From Shewanella psychrophila (GTDB taxonomy: Bacteria; Pseudomonadota; Gammaproteobacteria; Enterobacterales; Shewanellaceae), in contig NZ_CP014782.1 in assembly GCF_002005305.1 (NCBI RefSeq), positions 6,014,001 to 6,078,000 on the forward strand: a DNA stretch of 64,000 nucleotides, written 5' to 3'. Shown one piece after another: positions 36,047 to 45,467 of this stretch (its first letter is position 1; every line of letters begins with the position of its first letter). The position numbers and the translations under genes were made by a program. The notes below the pieces were generated by a model. The model was not told where the DNA came from. It was given only the letters and a program-made list of their open reading frames with translations, and made no database searches.

Positions 36047-37924
36047 TTAAAGTACTAAGGTACGAATATCTGATAAGCAACTGTTTAAATAGCTGATGAA
36101 ACGTGCACCTTCGGCGCCATCTACAACCCTATGGTCGTATGACAGTGATAGAGGCAACATCAAGCGAGGCTCGAAATCTTTGCCATTCCAAACCGGCTTC
36201 ATCTCAGACTTAGACACCCCAAGAATTGCCACTTCTGGGGCATTTACAATTGGGGTAAATGCCGTGCCGCCAATGCCACCCAGACTAGAAATAGTGAAAC
36301 AACCACCTTGCATGTCTGAAGCCGTTAACTTACCGCCACGTGCCTTCTTAGATATCAACTTTAATTCGTCTGATAACTCATGGATGCCCTTCTTGTTCAC
36401 ATCTTTGAAAACAGGGACAACCAGACCATTTGGCGTATCGACGGCAATACCGACATTAACATACTTCTTCATGATCAAACTCTCACCGTCTTCTGACAGA
36501 GATGAGTTGAATGTCGGGAAAGCTTCAAGAGCCTTAGCCACCGCCTTCATGATAAATACTAATGGAGTGATCTTCATGCCAGAATCTTTCTTAGCTTCCG
36601 CCGCATTTTGCGCCTTACGGAATACTTCGAGTTCTGTGATATCGGCGTTATCCCACTGAGTAACATGGGGGATCTTCACCCAGTTTCTGTGTAGATTAGC
36701 ACCGGAAATCTTCTGAATGCGAGATAATGGCTTAACCTCGGTCTCACCAAACTTGCTAAAATCGATTTTTGGCCAAGCCAGTAAGTTAAGCTCGTTACCG
36801 CCGCTGGCAGCAGCTTTAATACTACCCGACTCAACTTGCTTAACTGCAGCCTTAACGTAGTTCTGCACATCTTCTTTAATCACGCGACTCTTGCGGCCCG
36901 TACCTTTTACATTAGCAAGGTTTACACCAAACTCACGAGCAAGACGACGGATCACAGGAGATGCATGTGCATAAGCTTCATTTTCAACAAAGTCAGTCTT
37001 AGCTGGCTTAGCCGTAGAGGCAGATACAGAAGTTGCTGCAGGAGCTGGCGCTGCGGCTACAGCTGCTGAAACAGGCGCTTGACCAGCGACTTCAAAAATC
37101 ATGATTAAGGAGCCGGTAGAAACCTTGTCACCAGTGGCGACTTTGATCTCTTTAATCGTACCAGCAAAAGGTGCCGGTACTTCCATGGCAGCCTTATCGC
37201 CTTCGACACTGATCAGTGACTGTTCTTCGGTCACGTTATCACCGACTTTGACCATGATTTCGGTCACTTCGACTTCATCATCACCGATATCGGGGACTGC
37301 AACCTCTTGTACTGTTGCAACAGCGGCAACTGGAGCAGAGGCTTGTACAGCAGGAGCAGCCACGGCAGTCGTCGCTGCTGCTGAACCTGCAACTTCGAAC
37401 ACCAATACCAAGCTCCCAGTAGAAACCTTGTCACCGATCTCAACTTTAATCTCTTTTAAGACGCCATCAAAAGGAGCAGGCACCTCCATCGATGCCTTGT
37501 CGCCTTCGACACTTAAGATTGGCTGGTCTTCAGTAATACTGTCACCTAAATTGACTAAGATAGCAGTTACTTCGACTTCATCATCACCGATATCCGGTAG
37601 ATTGACTTCTTTTAGCTCTGCAGACGCTGGTGCGGCAGCAGTCGTTACTGGCGCAGGAGCGGCCGCAGCTTGAGCTACTGGTGCCGATGCTGCTTCAGTT
37701 TCAAAGACCATGATCAATGAATCGGTAGCGACCTTATCTCCAACCGCAACCTTGATCTCTTTCACAACACCCGATTGAGATGCTGGCACTTCCATCGCGG
37801 CTTTGTCGCCTTCAACAGAAATAAGCGATTGTTCTTCTTCAACCCTGTCACCAACGCTGACTAAGATCTCGGTGACTTCAACCTCATCCGCACCAATATC
37901 AGGTACATTAATTTCGATTGTCAT
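36047..37924 (-). CDS. aceF: Pyruvate dehydrogenase E2, dihydrolipoyl acetyltransferase
   Basis: A 625-residue E2 core enzyme that passes acetyl groups from lipoate to CoA. The start MTIEINVPDIGADEVEVTEI matches E. coli AceF, so a 16-residue upstream extension is rejected. Three lipoyl domains (about residues 1-75, 105-180 and 205-285) each carry the DKA lysine motif (EGDKAAMEVPA, EGDKASMEVPA, EGDKAAMEVPA), joined by Ala/Pro linkers. A peripheral-subunit-binding domain lies at about 330-370 (ASPVIRRLAREFGVNL). The catalytic domain ends with SYDHRVVDGAEGARF (His and Asp active-site residues). It is 13 bp after aceE and forms a complex with AceE and Lpd. Confidence 0.97.
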   Translation of the reverse strand: MTIEINVPDIGADEVEVTEILVSVGDRVEEEQSLISVEGDKAAMEVPASQSGVVKEIKVAVGDKVATDSLIMVFETEAASAPVAQAAAAPAPVTTAAAPASAELKEVNLPDIGDDEVEVTAILVNLGDSITEDQPILSVEGDKASMEVPAPFDGVLKEIKVEIGDKVSTGSLVLVFEVAGSAAATTAVAAPAVQASAPVAAVATVQEVAVPDIGDDEVEVTEIMVKVGDNVTEEQSLISVEGDKAAMEVPAPFAGTIKEIKVATGDKVSTGSLIMIFEVAGQAPVSAAVAAAPAPAATSVSASTAKPAKTDFVENEAYAHASPVIRRLAREFGVNLANVKGTGRKSRVIKEDVQNYVKAAVKQVESGSIKAAASGGNELNLLAWPKIDFSKFGETEVKPLSRIQKISGANLHRNWVKIPHVTQWDNADITELEVFRKAQNAAEAKKDSGMKITPLVFIMKAVAKALEAFPTFNSSLSEDGESLIMKKYVNVGIAVDTPNGLVVPVFKDVNKKGIHELSDELKLISKKARGGKLTASDMQGGCFTISSLGGIGGTAFTPIVNAPEVAILGVSKSEMKPVWNGKDFEPRLMLPLSLSYDHRVVDGAEGARFISYLNSCLSDIRTLVL

Positions 37925-37937
37925 TTTGTTTTGCCTC

Positions 37938-40598
37938 TTACGCGTATAGCGGGTTGATCTTATCTGCATCAATATTAAATTTAGCGATGGCCTGAGCCAC
38001 TACAGATTTTTCAATATCACCACGTTTAGCTAGTTCTGTCAGTGCTGCGACGACTACATAGCCAGCATTCACTTCGAAGTGACGACGCAAGTTATCACGG
38101 CTGTCAGAACGACCGAAACCATCGGTACCCAATACCTTGAATGATTCTGACGGCATGAAGGCGCGAACTTGCTCAGCGTAATTCTTCATGTAATCTGTAG
38201 CAGCGATTGCAGGTGCAGTGCTCATGACTTGAGTAATGTAAGCTTGCTTCTGCTCAGCTTCAGGATGCAGCATGTTGTAACGCTCTACACCTTGGCCTTC
38301 ACGAGTTAATTCGTTGAAAGAAGTGACCGAGTAAACATCAGATGCAACATCATACTCTTCACTTAGAATTTTCGCCGCCTTACGCACTTCGTTCATGATA
38401 GTGCCAGAGCTCATCAGCTGAACCTGCTTACTACCTTTGTATGATTCAAGCTTGTAGATACCCTTACGAATACCTTCTTCAACGCCTTCAGGCATAGCTG
38501 GCATGGCGTAGTTTTCATTCATCAGAGTCAGGTAATAGAACACATTTTCCTGATCACCATACATGCGACGCATACCATCTTGAATGATGACCGCAACTTC
38601 ATAGGCGAATGTCGGATCATAAGAGATACAGTTTGGAATTGTGTTTGCCTGAACATGGCTATGGCCATCTTCATGTTGCAAACCTTCACCGTTCAATGTG
38701 GTACGACCGGCTGTAGCACCGAGTAGGAAGCCACGCGCTTGTTGATCGCCCGCCATCCATGCCATATCGCCAACACGCTGGAAACCAAACATAGAGTAAT
38801 AGATATAGAATGGGATCATAGGCAAATCGTTAGTGCTATATGATGTTGCCGCAGCAACCCATGAAGACATAGCACCTAACTCATTGATACCTTCCTGCAG
38901 TACCTGACCCGAAGTAGCCTCTTTATAGTAAGAAACAATTTCGCGATCTTGTGGTGTGTAGTTCTGACCCTGAGGATTATAGATACCTATCTGACGGAAC
39001 AGGCCTTCCATACCAAATGTACGCGCCTCATCGGCGATGATAGGTACAATATTCTGACCCACGCCTTTGTTCTTCAATAATATATTTAGCGAGCGAACAA
39101 ATGCCATAGTGGTCGAAATATCACGCTTCTGTTCTTGAAGTAGCGGCTTGAACTCATCAACTTCAGGCAGTTCAAGTGGCTTAGTGAAGTTAGGCAGACG
39201 CTGAGGCGTGTAACCATGCAGTGCGTCACGACGAGCATGTAAGTATTTATACTCTTCAGAACCTTCCTCTAGAGACAAATAAGGCAGCTCGGCAACATTC
39301 TCATCTGTCAGCAGGTCTTGAAGGCCGAGACGGTCACGCAATTGAAGTACGTGGGTCATGTCCATCTTCTTCACCTGGTGAGCAATGTTCTTGCCTTCGG
39401 CTGCGCCGCCCATACCGTAACCTTTAACGGTCTTGGCCAAGATCACTGTAGGCTTACCAACAGTATCTTGAGCGTTCTTAAAGGCAGCATAAAGTTTAGA
39501 TGACTCATGACCACCACGCTTAAGAGCGAAGATATCAGCATCAGTCATATCTGAAACAAGCGCAGCGGTTTCTGGGTACTTACCAAAGAAGTGCTCACGT
39601 ACGTAGGCACCATCTTTTGACTTAAATGTCTGATAATCACCATCCACAGTCTCATTCATCAACTGCAACAATTTACCAGTCGTATCTTTGGCTAACAGTG
39701 AATCCCAGTTGTTACCCCAAATAACCTTGACGACGTTCCAACCTGCGCCTCTAAACAGGCCTTCAAGCTCCTGAATGATGCTGCCGTTCCCCATCACTGG
39801 GCCATCGAGACGCTGCAGGTTACAGTTAATTAGGAAACATAGGTTATCTAGCTTTTCACGAGCCGCAAATGAAATCGCACCGCGTGATTCAGGCTCATCC
39901 ATCTCACCATCGCCCAAGAAGGCATATACACGCTGGGCAGAGGTATCTTTCAAGCCACGACCATGAAGGTACTTGAGGAAGCGAGCCTGATAGATAGAAG
40001 ACATAGGAGCCAGACCCATAGAAACAGTCGGAAACTGCCAGAACTCAGGCATTAGTTTTGGATGGGGATATGAAGGGATACCTTCACCATCGACTTCTTG
40101 ACGGAAGTTATCTAGTTGGTCAGCAGTTAAGCGACCTTCTACGAATGCACGTGAATAAATGCCTGGGGAGATATGGCCCTGATAATAGACTAAATCACCA
40201 CCATCTACATCGTTTGGTGCACGGAAGAAGTGATTAAAACAGACTTCGTAGAATGCAGCTGAAGACTGGAAAGATGCCATATGGCCACCTAGATCCAAAT
40301 CCTTCTTAGACGCTCGTAGCACAATCATGATCGCGTTCCAGCGAATGATAGAACGAATACGGCGCTCTAGCGTAGTATTACCTGGGTATGCAGGCTCTTG
40401 GCTGGTGGGGATGGTGTTGATATAGTTGGTATTGATACCAGTCGCCATATCGACGCCGTCTAAACGGGCCTTATCGAGTACTTGTTCCAGTAGATACTGA
40501 GCACGCTCAACACCTTCTTCGCGAACAACTGATTCTAGAGCAGATAACCATTCTTGAGTCTCTAATGGATCCAGATCTTGTAGCATATGTTCAGACAT
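37938..40598 (-). CDS. aceE: Pyruvate dehydrogenase E1 component (homodimeric)
   Basis: An 886-residue TPP-dependent E1 that decarboxylates pyruvate and acetylates E2 lipoyl groups. The TPP/Mg motif is GDGEMDEPES (about residue 229) through NCNLQRLDGPV. GLQHEDGHSHVQANTIPNC and IPFYIYYSMFGFQRVGD are family hallmarks, and the sequence is collinear with E. coli AceE (887 residues). AAAGGA precedes the ATG at 40598. It lies 113 bp after pdhR and 13 bp before aceF. Expression should be set by pyruvate through PdhR. Confidence 0.98.
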   Translation of the reverse strand: MSEHMLQDLDPLETQEWLSALESVVREEGVERAQYLLEQVLDKARLDGVDMATGINTNYINTIPTSQEPAYPGNTTLERRIRSIIRWNAIMIVLRASKKDLDLGGHMASFQSSAAFYEVCFNHFFRAPNDVDGGDLVYYQGHISPGIYSRAFVEGRLTADQLDNFRQEVDGEGIPSYPHPKLMPEFWQFPTVSMGLAPMSSIYQARFLKYLHGRGLKDTSAQRVYAFLGDGEMDEPESRGAISFAAREKLDNLCFLINCNLQRLDGPVMGNGSIIQELEGLFRGAGWNVVKVIWGNNWDSLLAKDTTGKLLQLMNETVDGDYQTFKSKDGAYVREHFFGKYPETAALVSDMTDADIFALKRGGHESSKLYAAFKNAQDTVGKPTVILAKTVKGYGMGGAAEGKNIAHQVKKMDMTHVLQLRDRLGLQDLLTDENVAELPYLSLEEGSEEYKYLHARRDALHGYTPQRLPNFTKPLELPEVDEFKPLLQEQKRDISTTMAFVRSLNILLKNKGVGQNIVPIIADEARTFGMEGLFRQIGIYNPQGQNYTPQDREIVSYYKEATSGQVLQEGINELGAMSSWVAAATSYSTNDLPMIPFYIYYSMFGFQRVGDMAWMAGDQQARGFLLGATAGRTTLNGEGLQHEDGHSHVQANTIPNCISYDPTFAYEVAVIIQDGMRRMYGDQENVFYYLTLMNENYAMPAMPEGVEEGIRKGIYKLESYKGSKQVQLMSSGTIMNEVRKAAKILSEEYDVASDVYSVTSFNELTREGQGVERYNMLHPEAEQKQAYITQVMSTAPAIAATDYMKNYAEQVRAFMPSESFKVLGTDGFGRSDSRDNLRRHFEVNAGYVVVAALTELAKRGDIEKSVVAQAIAKFNIDADKINPLYA

Positions 40599-40686
40599 TT
40601 CGCAGTCCTTTCCTATACGTAATACCCAAGTACCTAACTTCAGTACTTAGTGATATTAAAAATATTAAAAATATGATTTGGTGCTG

Positions 40687-40712
40687 GGCAGACTCTCACA
40701 TCGCAGAGTGCC
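40687..40712 (-). other. Imperfect hairpin at the pdhR stop codon
   Basis: ACTCT/AGAGT (40692-40696 with 40705-40709) plus GGC/GCC (40687-40689 with 40710-40712), with a 2-nt bulge, fold around the pdhR stop. No U-tract follows. It might modulate pdhR-aceE read-through. Confidence 0.3.
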
Positions 40713-41464
40713 TAATCACCACTTTTTAAACGGCGCAGACTGCGCTGCAACCGACTATCTTCTTCCCTAACGGTCAGCATCACTTCCTCGATGTAGCTCA
40801 AATGCTCATTCGAGGCTTCACGGGCCGCTTCGGGATCACGGCGAACGATTGCAGCTAGCAATGCCAGCCTATGTTCGTTTGCCCTTGTGGATGCTTCCTC
40901 TCTTCGATTCAGCAATTCCAGGTTCTGTGCCACGTTCTTATGCAACACAGGAGCTAAACTGAGTACCAGATGCAACATGGCCACGTTATGTGACGCCTCT
41001 GCTATGGCACGATAAAAACGTACAATGGCTTCCGCCTGTAACTCGATCTCTTTCGCCGCTTCCACTTCCATGATGGTGCGCTTGATATTCTGCATATCGG
41101 CATCGGTACCACGAAGCGCGGCAAAATATGCCATCATGCCTTCGGTGGCATGACGAAATTCGAGTAGGTCATACTGACTCTCAGAGTCACTATGCATCAA
41201 TTCAACTATGGGGTCTGCCAAACTTTGCCAAAGCTGTTCTTTGACATAGGTGCCACCGCCTTGACGGCGCAACAGCAAGCCTTTAGCTTCTAATTTTTGA
41301 ATGGCTTCGCGTAACGAGGGACGGGATACTTCAAATTGAAGTGCCAGTTCACGCTCAGGAGGCAGTTTCTGACCTGGTTGTAGGCTTCCTTCCAAAATCA
41401 TCTGCTCTAACTGACCCATGATGACGTCAGAGATTTTTGGCTGGTTTATTTTGTTATAAGCCAT
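40712..41464 (-). CDS. pdhR: PdhR, GntR/FadR-type pyruvate-sensing repressor
   Basis: A 250-residue transcription factor. The N-terminal GntR winged helix lies at about residues 8-75 (PGQKLPPERELALQFEVSRP; RRQGGGTYV). The C-terminal all-helical FCD domain covers about 85-240, with the metal/ligand-site residues spread over it. In E. coli, PdhR represses its own operon and falls off DNA when pyruvate binds. Its own promoter here carries a perfect PdhR-type operator. It is first in the pdhR-aceE-aceF order. Confidence 0.95.
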   Translation of the reverse strand: MAYNKINQPKISDVIMGQLEQMILEGSLQPGQKLPPERELALQFEVSRPSLREAIQKLEAKGLLLRRQGGGTYVKEQLWQSLADPIVELMHSDSESQYDLLEFRHATEGMMAYFAALRGTDADMQNIKRTIMEVEAAKEIELQAEAIVRFYRAIAEASHNVAMLHLVLSLAPVLHKNVAQNLELLNRREEASTRANEHRLALLAAIVRRDPEAAREASNEHLSYIEEVMLTVREEDSRLQRSLRRLKSGD

Positions 41465-41480
41465 ATGGCTCTCAGCTCCT

Positions 41481-41510
41481 ATTGTAAATTGGTCTTACCA
41501 ATTTAGTCGA
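41481..41510 (-). promoter_or_regulatory. Candidate pdhR promoter
   Basis: On the minus strand TCGACT (41510-41505), an 18-nt spacer and TACAAT (41486-41481) precede pdhR. The spacer is filled almost exactly by the PdhR operator, as expected for a repressible promoter. The mRNA leader would be very short. Confidence 0.5.
41486..41504. promoter_or_regulatory. PdhR operator upstream of pdhR
   Basis: AAATTGGT (41486-41493), CTT and ACCAATTT (41497-41504) make an 8-bp perfect dyad that matches the known PdhR box (AATTGGT-N3-ACCAATT). It lies 22 bp before the pdhR start codon, so autoregulation and pyruvate control of aceEF are very likely. Confidence 0.9.
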
Positions 41511-41695
41511 CTGAGCGCACTTTAGCAAATCACGTTTTGAAAGTCCAGTTAGTGACCTGAGTCAGGGAAACTCACGATGTGTGAGCATAGCGGAAAAATA
41601 ACCTATAAAGGTCAGACCATTGTCGCTAATAGACAATCACTCATAGACATTCATTAGCAACAGACCAAGAGAGCCTGACCATTCTTAAGCTGTAT

Positions 41696-42547
41696 TTACG
41701 CCACCACACCAAAGATAGTTAACAGAGAAAGCGTGGTTAACAATAAAATGAAATTACGTTTACTCAGCTGAAGCAATGCCAATGTTGCTTGGACACAAAT
41801 GGGAGTTGACGATGCTTCAGGCTTGGGCTCTGCGGCTAAAGCCACTTGAGTCACTATGTCCCTGGCACTATGATTCAGACTTAACCCCAGCTGTCGCCAA
41901 CTACTGAACGCTTGAGAAAATTGGCCACTGAGCACATAGCCGAAAGAAAAAATACGGCTCGGTAGCCAATCTAATAGCATTAGTACCTTATCCACTAAAG
42001 GTAATTCCAGTGATTTCTGCCGACTTTCATCGGCAAAGTAACGTACGGTACAATATAAGACTGCACCCGCCGGGCCGAAAAAAATGAGATAAAGAGCTAC
42101 CGCACCGTAGAAACGATAATTGAGCCAAGTAACACTTTGACCGACTTTAGCGCCTAAATCACTCTCGCTGACAGCCTCAATAGAGCGCTTACAATCTAGT
42201 TCTTCGGCAAAATGATAACAAGCTTGAGAATCGCCTCGACAAGCCGCCTGCATGTATCGCTTAAAAGCCATTCTTTGTTTCTGATGGCTAAAGCACAAAA
42301 TTGAGATACCAACCCAAAACAATAAACTCACTCCCCCCCATAACAAGCCGCTTACAGCCCAAGTCGCCACAAAAACTGTGACAGCTGGCAAAAGAAGCGC
42401 CAACGCCATCATAGCTTCTGAGTTGAGCTGCTGCTTACCAAAGAGGTTGGCAGAATAGAGTTCTAGAAATGATTCGAGTTGCCATGACTTAGGTAACAGC
42501 TTTAATCGCTCAACCATTATCGCCACTAATAAAGAAAACAGTGCCAT
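41696..42547 (-). CDS. ampE: AmpE, inner-membrane protein of the ampDE operon
   Basis: A 283-residue polytopic membrane protein, as long as E. coli AmpE (284). The start MALFSLLVAIMVERLKLLP is chosen by alignment with E. coli MTLFTTLLVLIFERL; a longer frame begins 17 codons upstream. Four or so membrane segments are visible (start; about 45-90; about 155-175; C-terminal LLLTTLSLLTIFGVVA). The role is uncertain; it was long described as a sensor linked to beta-lactamase induction and belongs to the CobD/CbiB-like superfamily. It follows ampD by 97 bp. Confidence 0.88.
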   Translation of the reverse strand: MALFSLLVAIMVERLKLLPKSWQLESFLELYSANLFGKQQLNSEAMMALALLLPAVTVFVATWAVSGLLWGGVSLLFWVGISILCFSHQKQRMAFKRYMQAACRGDSQACYHFAEELDCKRSIEAVSESDLGAKVGQSVTWLNYRFYGAVALYLIFFGPAGAVLYCTVRYFADESRQKSLELPLVDKVLMLLDWLPSRIFSFGYVLSGQFSQAFSSWRQLGLSLNHSARDIVTQVALAAEPKPEASSTPICVQATLALLQLSKRNFILLLTTLSLLTIFGVVA

Positions 42548-42644
42548 ATTAAGTCCATCCTTTTTACTCAAATTGAAACATCCAGTACTTGGGCTCATTT
42601 ATCTCGCAAGCCTAAGGTATTCTCAGCTATCAACTGTAGAGATA

Positions 42645-43280
42645 TTACTGACTCAGTCCCAGGGTTAACTCATGTTTATATCTAATCCAATCAAAACAAT
42701 CACCGGGATCGGTTTTTCGGCCCGGCGCGATGTCACAATGACCGACAATAGCATCCAAATTTAACATGGGATATCTTGCCATCAAGCCAAGGGTCAGCCT
42801 AACCAACTCCTGATATTGTAACTCGGTATAATCTTGGGTATCTGTACCTTCTAGCTCTATGCCAACAGCAAAATCATTGCACCCTTGCCGCCCATGAAAA
42901 CTTGATACCCCGGCATGCCAGGCGCGTTCATCACAAGAGACATACTGGATAATATTGCCATCTCTGCGTATAAGGAAATGTGCCGAGACTTCGAGACCTT
43001 CAAGATCTTTAAAACTGGGATCTGCAGCGATATCTAAACAACCTTGAAAAAGCTGACCTATAAAGGGTGTATCAAAGCAGCCTGCTGGTAGGCTGATATT
43101 ATGAATAACTAAAAGGCTGACCTCATTATCAGGCCTTGAGTTAAAATGTGGTGACACACACCGTTTTATCCCATCGGCCCACCCCAGTTCAAAACTAGGA
43201 ACTAGCTTAGCTTTAATCAACAATAAGTTAACCCGAAATCCGTCATATCTTATCAGCACTTTACCAGTTAGACCTCTCAC
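42645..43280 (-). CDS. ampD: AmpD, 1,6-anhydro-N-acetylmuramyl-L-alanine amidase
   Basis: A cytoplasmic zinc amidase of the Amidase_2 family that cuts anhydro-muropeptides in cell-wall recycling. Zinc ligands are His60 (LLVIHNISLP), His181 (VGHCDIAPGRK) and Asp191 (KTDPG); RAWHAG and IELEGTD are also conserved. The longest frame starts at GTG (43280) and gives 211 residues, about 28 more than E. coli AmpD (183), whose start aligns near FELGWADGI. No ATG lies between, so the true start is uncertain (TTG codons near 43220 are alternatives). It is divergent from nadC and upstream of ampE. Confidence 0.9.
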   Translation of the reverse strand: MRGLTGKVLIRYDGFRVNLLLIKAKLVPSFELGWADGIKRCVSPHFNSRPDNEVSLLVIHNISLPAGCFDTPFIGQLFQGCLDIAADPSFKDLEGLEVSAHFLIRRDGNIIQYVSCDERAWHAGVSSFHGRQGCNDFAVGIELEGTDTQDYTELQYQELVRLTLGLMARYPMLNLDAIVGHCDIAPGRKTDPGDCFDWIRYKHELTLGLSQ

Positions 43281-43549
43281 TGAAAAGACCCATCGAGCTC
43301 ACTACTACATCGCTGACACTCTCATCAGATACCAGTGTTGTAACTTGGAAAAGTGTAGCTCAAATAATGAATCGGCCTTGAGCTCTTTAGCTAATGAATC
43401 AACAAGCCATAGAGTATCAACGCTACCCTCTACCTTTATAAATCAAATTTGTTATTATTACTCTTATCAAGCATGACAGCCGATTTATATTCTAAATCAT
43501 TCACCTGTCGTACCCAGCTTTTAAATTAAGCTCACCAAGGATCCCGATA

Positions 43550-44467
43550 ATGTTGGAAAATGATATTAGGCTTGCAGTCAAAGCCGCACTTGAAGAGGAC
43601 CTAGGTTATCAAGCCGCGATTCAAGCCGCGGCCAGCCATGATGTTAATAGCCCAGAGGATATGAGTAGCATAAATAGGGCTAATGCAGATATCACGGCGC
43701 AACTCATCCCGGCAGACAAGCATGCACAAGCAAGCTTAATCACACGTGAAGAGGGTGTATTTTGTGGCAAAGCTTGGGCTGAGCAGGTCTTCAACCAACT
43801 CGGTGGAGAAGTTGCCCTACACTGGCATGTTGATGATGGTGATCTGTTAGTGGCCAATCAGGTTCTGTGTGAGCTATCAGGCCCGGCCCGAGCCATCCTC
43901 ACAGGCGAGCGCACCGCCATGAACTTCATTCAAACCTTATCTGGGGTCGCAACACTCACCAAACATTATGTGGATAAGATAGCCACCACCAATACCAAGC
44001 TGCTGGACACACGTAAGACAATTCCAGGGTTACGGACCGCTCAAAAGTATGCCGTCACCTGCGGCGGTGGCAAGAACCATAGGATCGGCCTGTTCGATGC
44101 CTTCCTTATCAAAGAAAACCACATCATGGCTTGTGGCGGCATAGCTCAAGCGATCTCTAAAGCCAGAGAGCTTCACTCAGATAAAATAGTCGAAGTAGAA
44201 GTAGAAAGCATCTTAGAACTACAGCAGGCGCTGGAAGCGGGATCGGATATCATCATGTTGGATAACTTCGACGTGACCATGATGCTCGAAGCGGTAGAAA
44301 TCAATAAACGTCTGACCGACGAGAAACAGGCCAAACTCGAAGTATCGGGCAACGTCACTATAGATACTATCGCAGATTTTGCAAAAACTGGCGTCGACTA
44401 TATCTCTGTTGGTGCGCTAACTAAGCATGTCCATGCCCTCGACCTGTCTCTTCGTTTGAAACACTAA
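43550..44467 (+). CDS. nadC: Quinolinate phosphoribosyltransferase (carboxylating)
   Basis: A 305-residue NAD-synthesis enzyme that converts quinolinate and PRPP to nicotinate mononucleotide. Hallmarks are ERTAMNFIQTLSGVAT, the substrate-binding TRKTIPGLR, KNHRIGLFDAFLIKENH, and VEVESILELQQAL. It is slightly longer than E. coli NadC (297) because of a short N-terminal insert (ASHDVNSPEDMSSINR). It is monocistronic with a strong terminator, and the usual neighbour of ampD in gammaproteobacteria. Confidence 0.97.
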   Translation: MLENDIRLAVKAALEEDLGYQAAIQAAASHDVNSPEDMSSINRANADITAQLIPADKHAQASLITREEGVFCGKAWAEQVFNQLGGEVALHWHVDDGDLLVANQVLCELSGPARAILTGERTAMNFIQTLSGVATLTKHYVDKIATTNTKLLDTRKTIPGLRTAQKYAVTCGGGKNHRIGLFDAFLIKENHIMACGGIAQAISKARELHSDKIVEVEVESILELQQALEAGSDIIMLDNFDVTMMLEAVEINKRLTDEKQAKLEVSGNVTIDTIADFAKTGVDYISVGALTKHVHALDLSLRLKH

Positions 44468-44496
44468 TCACCAGCGATGCTCCTTATACTAGATTT

Positions 44497-44525
44497 TAAG
44501 GTGACTCGCTGAGTCACCTTTTTTA
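44497..44525 (+). terminator. Rho-independent terminator of nadC
   Basis: AAGGTGACTC (44497-44506), loop GCT and GAGTCACCTT (44510-44519) form a 10-bp perfect stem followed by TTTTT. Confidence 0.95.
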
Positions 44526-45467
44526 TAACAGCTAACATATCAGAACTAAGTAGAAGAAATAAGTAGAAGAGCTAAGCTCACCTACATTTAATTACCACCT
44601 CCCCCAATTCAAATAAACACGGCATAACATCTGTATCCAGCAAGATATACATGCATAAAAAACAAACAACATTAGCCACCACAAAAGCGCCCAAAAATTG
44701 ACACTCGAAACTAAAGTGACAGTTTTTCATACACAGCCAAAAAAACACTAGAACCCAATTAACACTAATTTAACTTCTTTAGACTAAATCATCGCCAAAT
44801 TAGTACTTTGTTGTAAATTACAGTTCCATTTCCATTAACTTTGTACTAACTTTGGACGTAGGCGAGATGGCCACTTCGGCCAACCTCACCTTAGGTTCAC
44901 TTAGGTTCCTTAAAAAGAGCCACTTGAAAAAGCCGAACAAGCTTTCGAAGCCGCTATTAAAGGGTTAAGAGTCGAGCAAAAAAGTAGGAGGAGAACACTA
45001 GGTGCGGTTTGCCGGAAAGTACATAACAAGCAGTAAATAAAAGCAACAACAGCAAGAGTAGAATTAACTTAGGTTCGAGCCTATTCGAAGCTTAAGTTTT
45101 CTAAACAGTAACTTTAAATATTTAGCAAAATGACACGAAAAGTAAGACCCAATTTCTGATTTCAAGATGAGAAATAGTAACAAACACTTAATTTTAACGT
45201 TTATCTTAGAGATGCTCTTAGAATTTGTTTTAGAGTTCTTAGAATTAGTCTTAATGGATTAGTAAGGAAAGTTTAGCTAGCGCAGGAGCAATACGGCTAA
45301 GACGTCTATAATTAAGTTACTTTACTGATTCTAGCTTAGATGAGTCTAAGTTAGCATGAGCAAAGAGTTGCAGCTCCTCTCTTTAGCTTAGTTTTGTAAA
45401 GAGTAGAGTAGATGCTCTTATTAATGAGAAGAGTGGGTCGAGCGATTTAAGTCAACGGAGAGAGAAA
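44526..45467. other. 940-bp non-coding region upstream of pilA
   Basis: No full-length gene is seen. The AT-rich stretch contains many short CTTAG/CTTAGAAT-type repeats (about 45195-45265 and 45335-45390), a perfect AGGAGG (44986-44991) that stands before a 12-codon GTG frame (45002-45040), and a 40-codon start-less frame of helical character (44914-45036). A lone TATAAT (45307-45312) could be a pilA -10 but has no matching -35. No sigma-54 -24/-12 element with correct spacing was found. The pilA ribosome binding site GGAGAGAG is at its right end. Confidence 0.5.

Noticed and set aside
36096..36659. 187-codon plus-strand frame
   Set aside because: It is antisense to the catalytic domain of AceF.
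37101..37673. 190-codon plus-strand frame of Ser/Thr-rich composition
   Set aside because: It is antisense to the lipoyl repeats and Ala/Pro linkers of aceF, whose codon bias leaves the opposite strand open.
45240..45467. Sigma-54 promoter for pilA
   Set aside because: No GG-N10-GC element with the right spacing exists; the nearest GG...GC pairs have 9 or 12 nt spacing.
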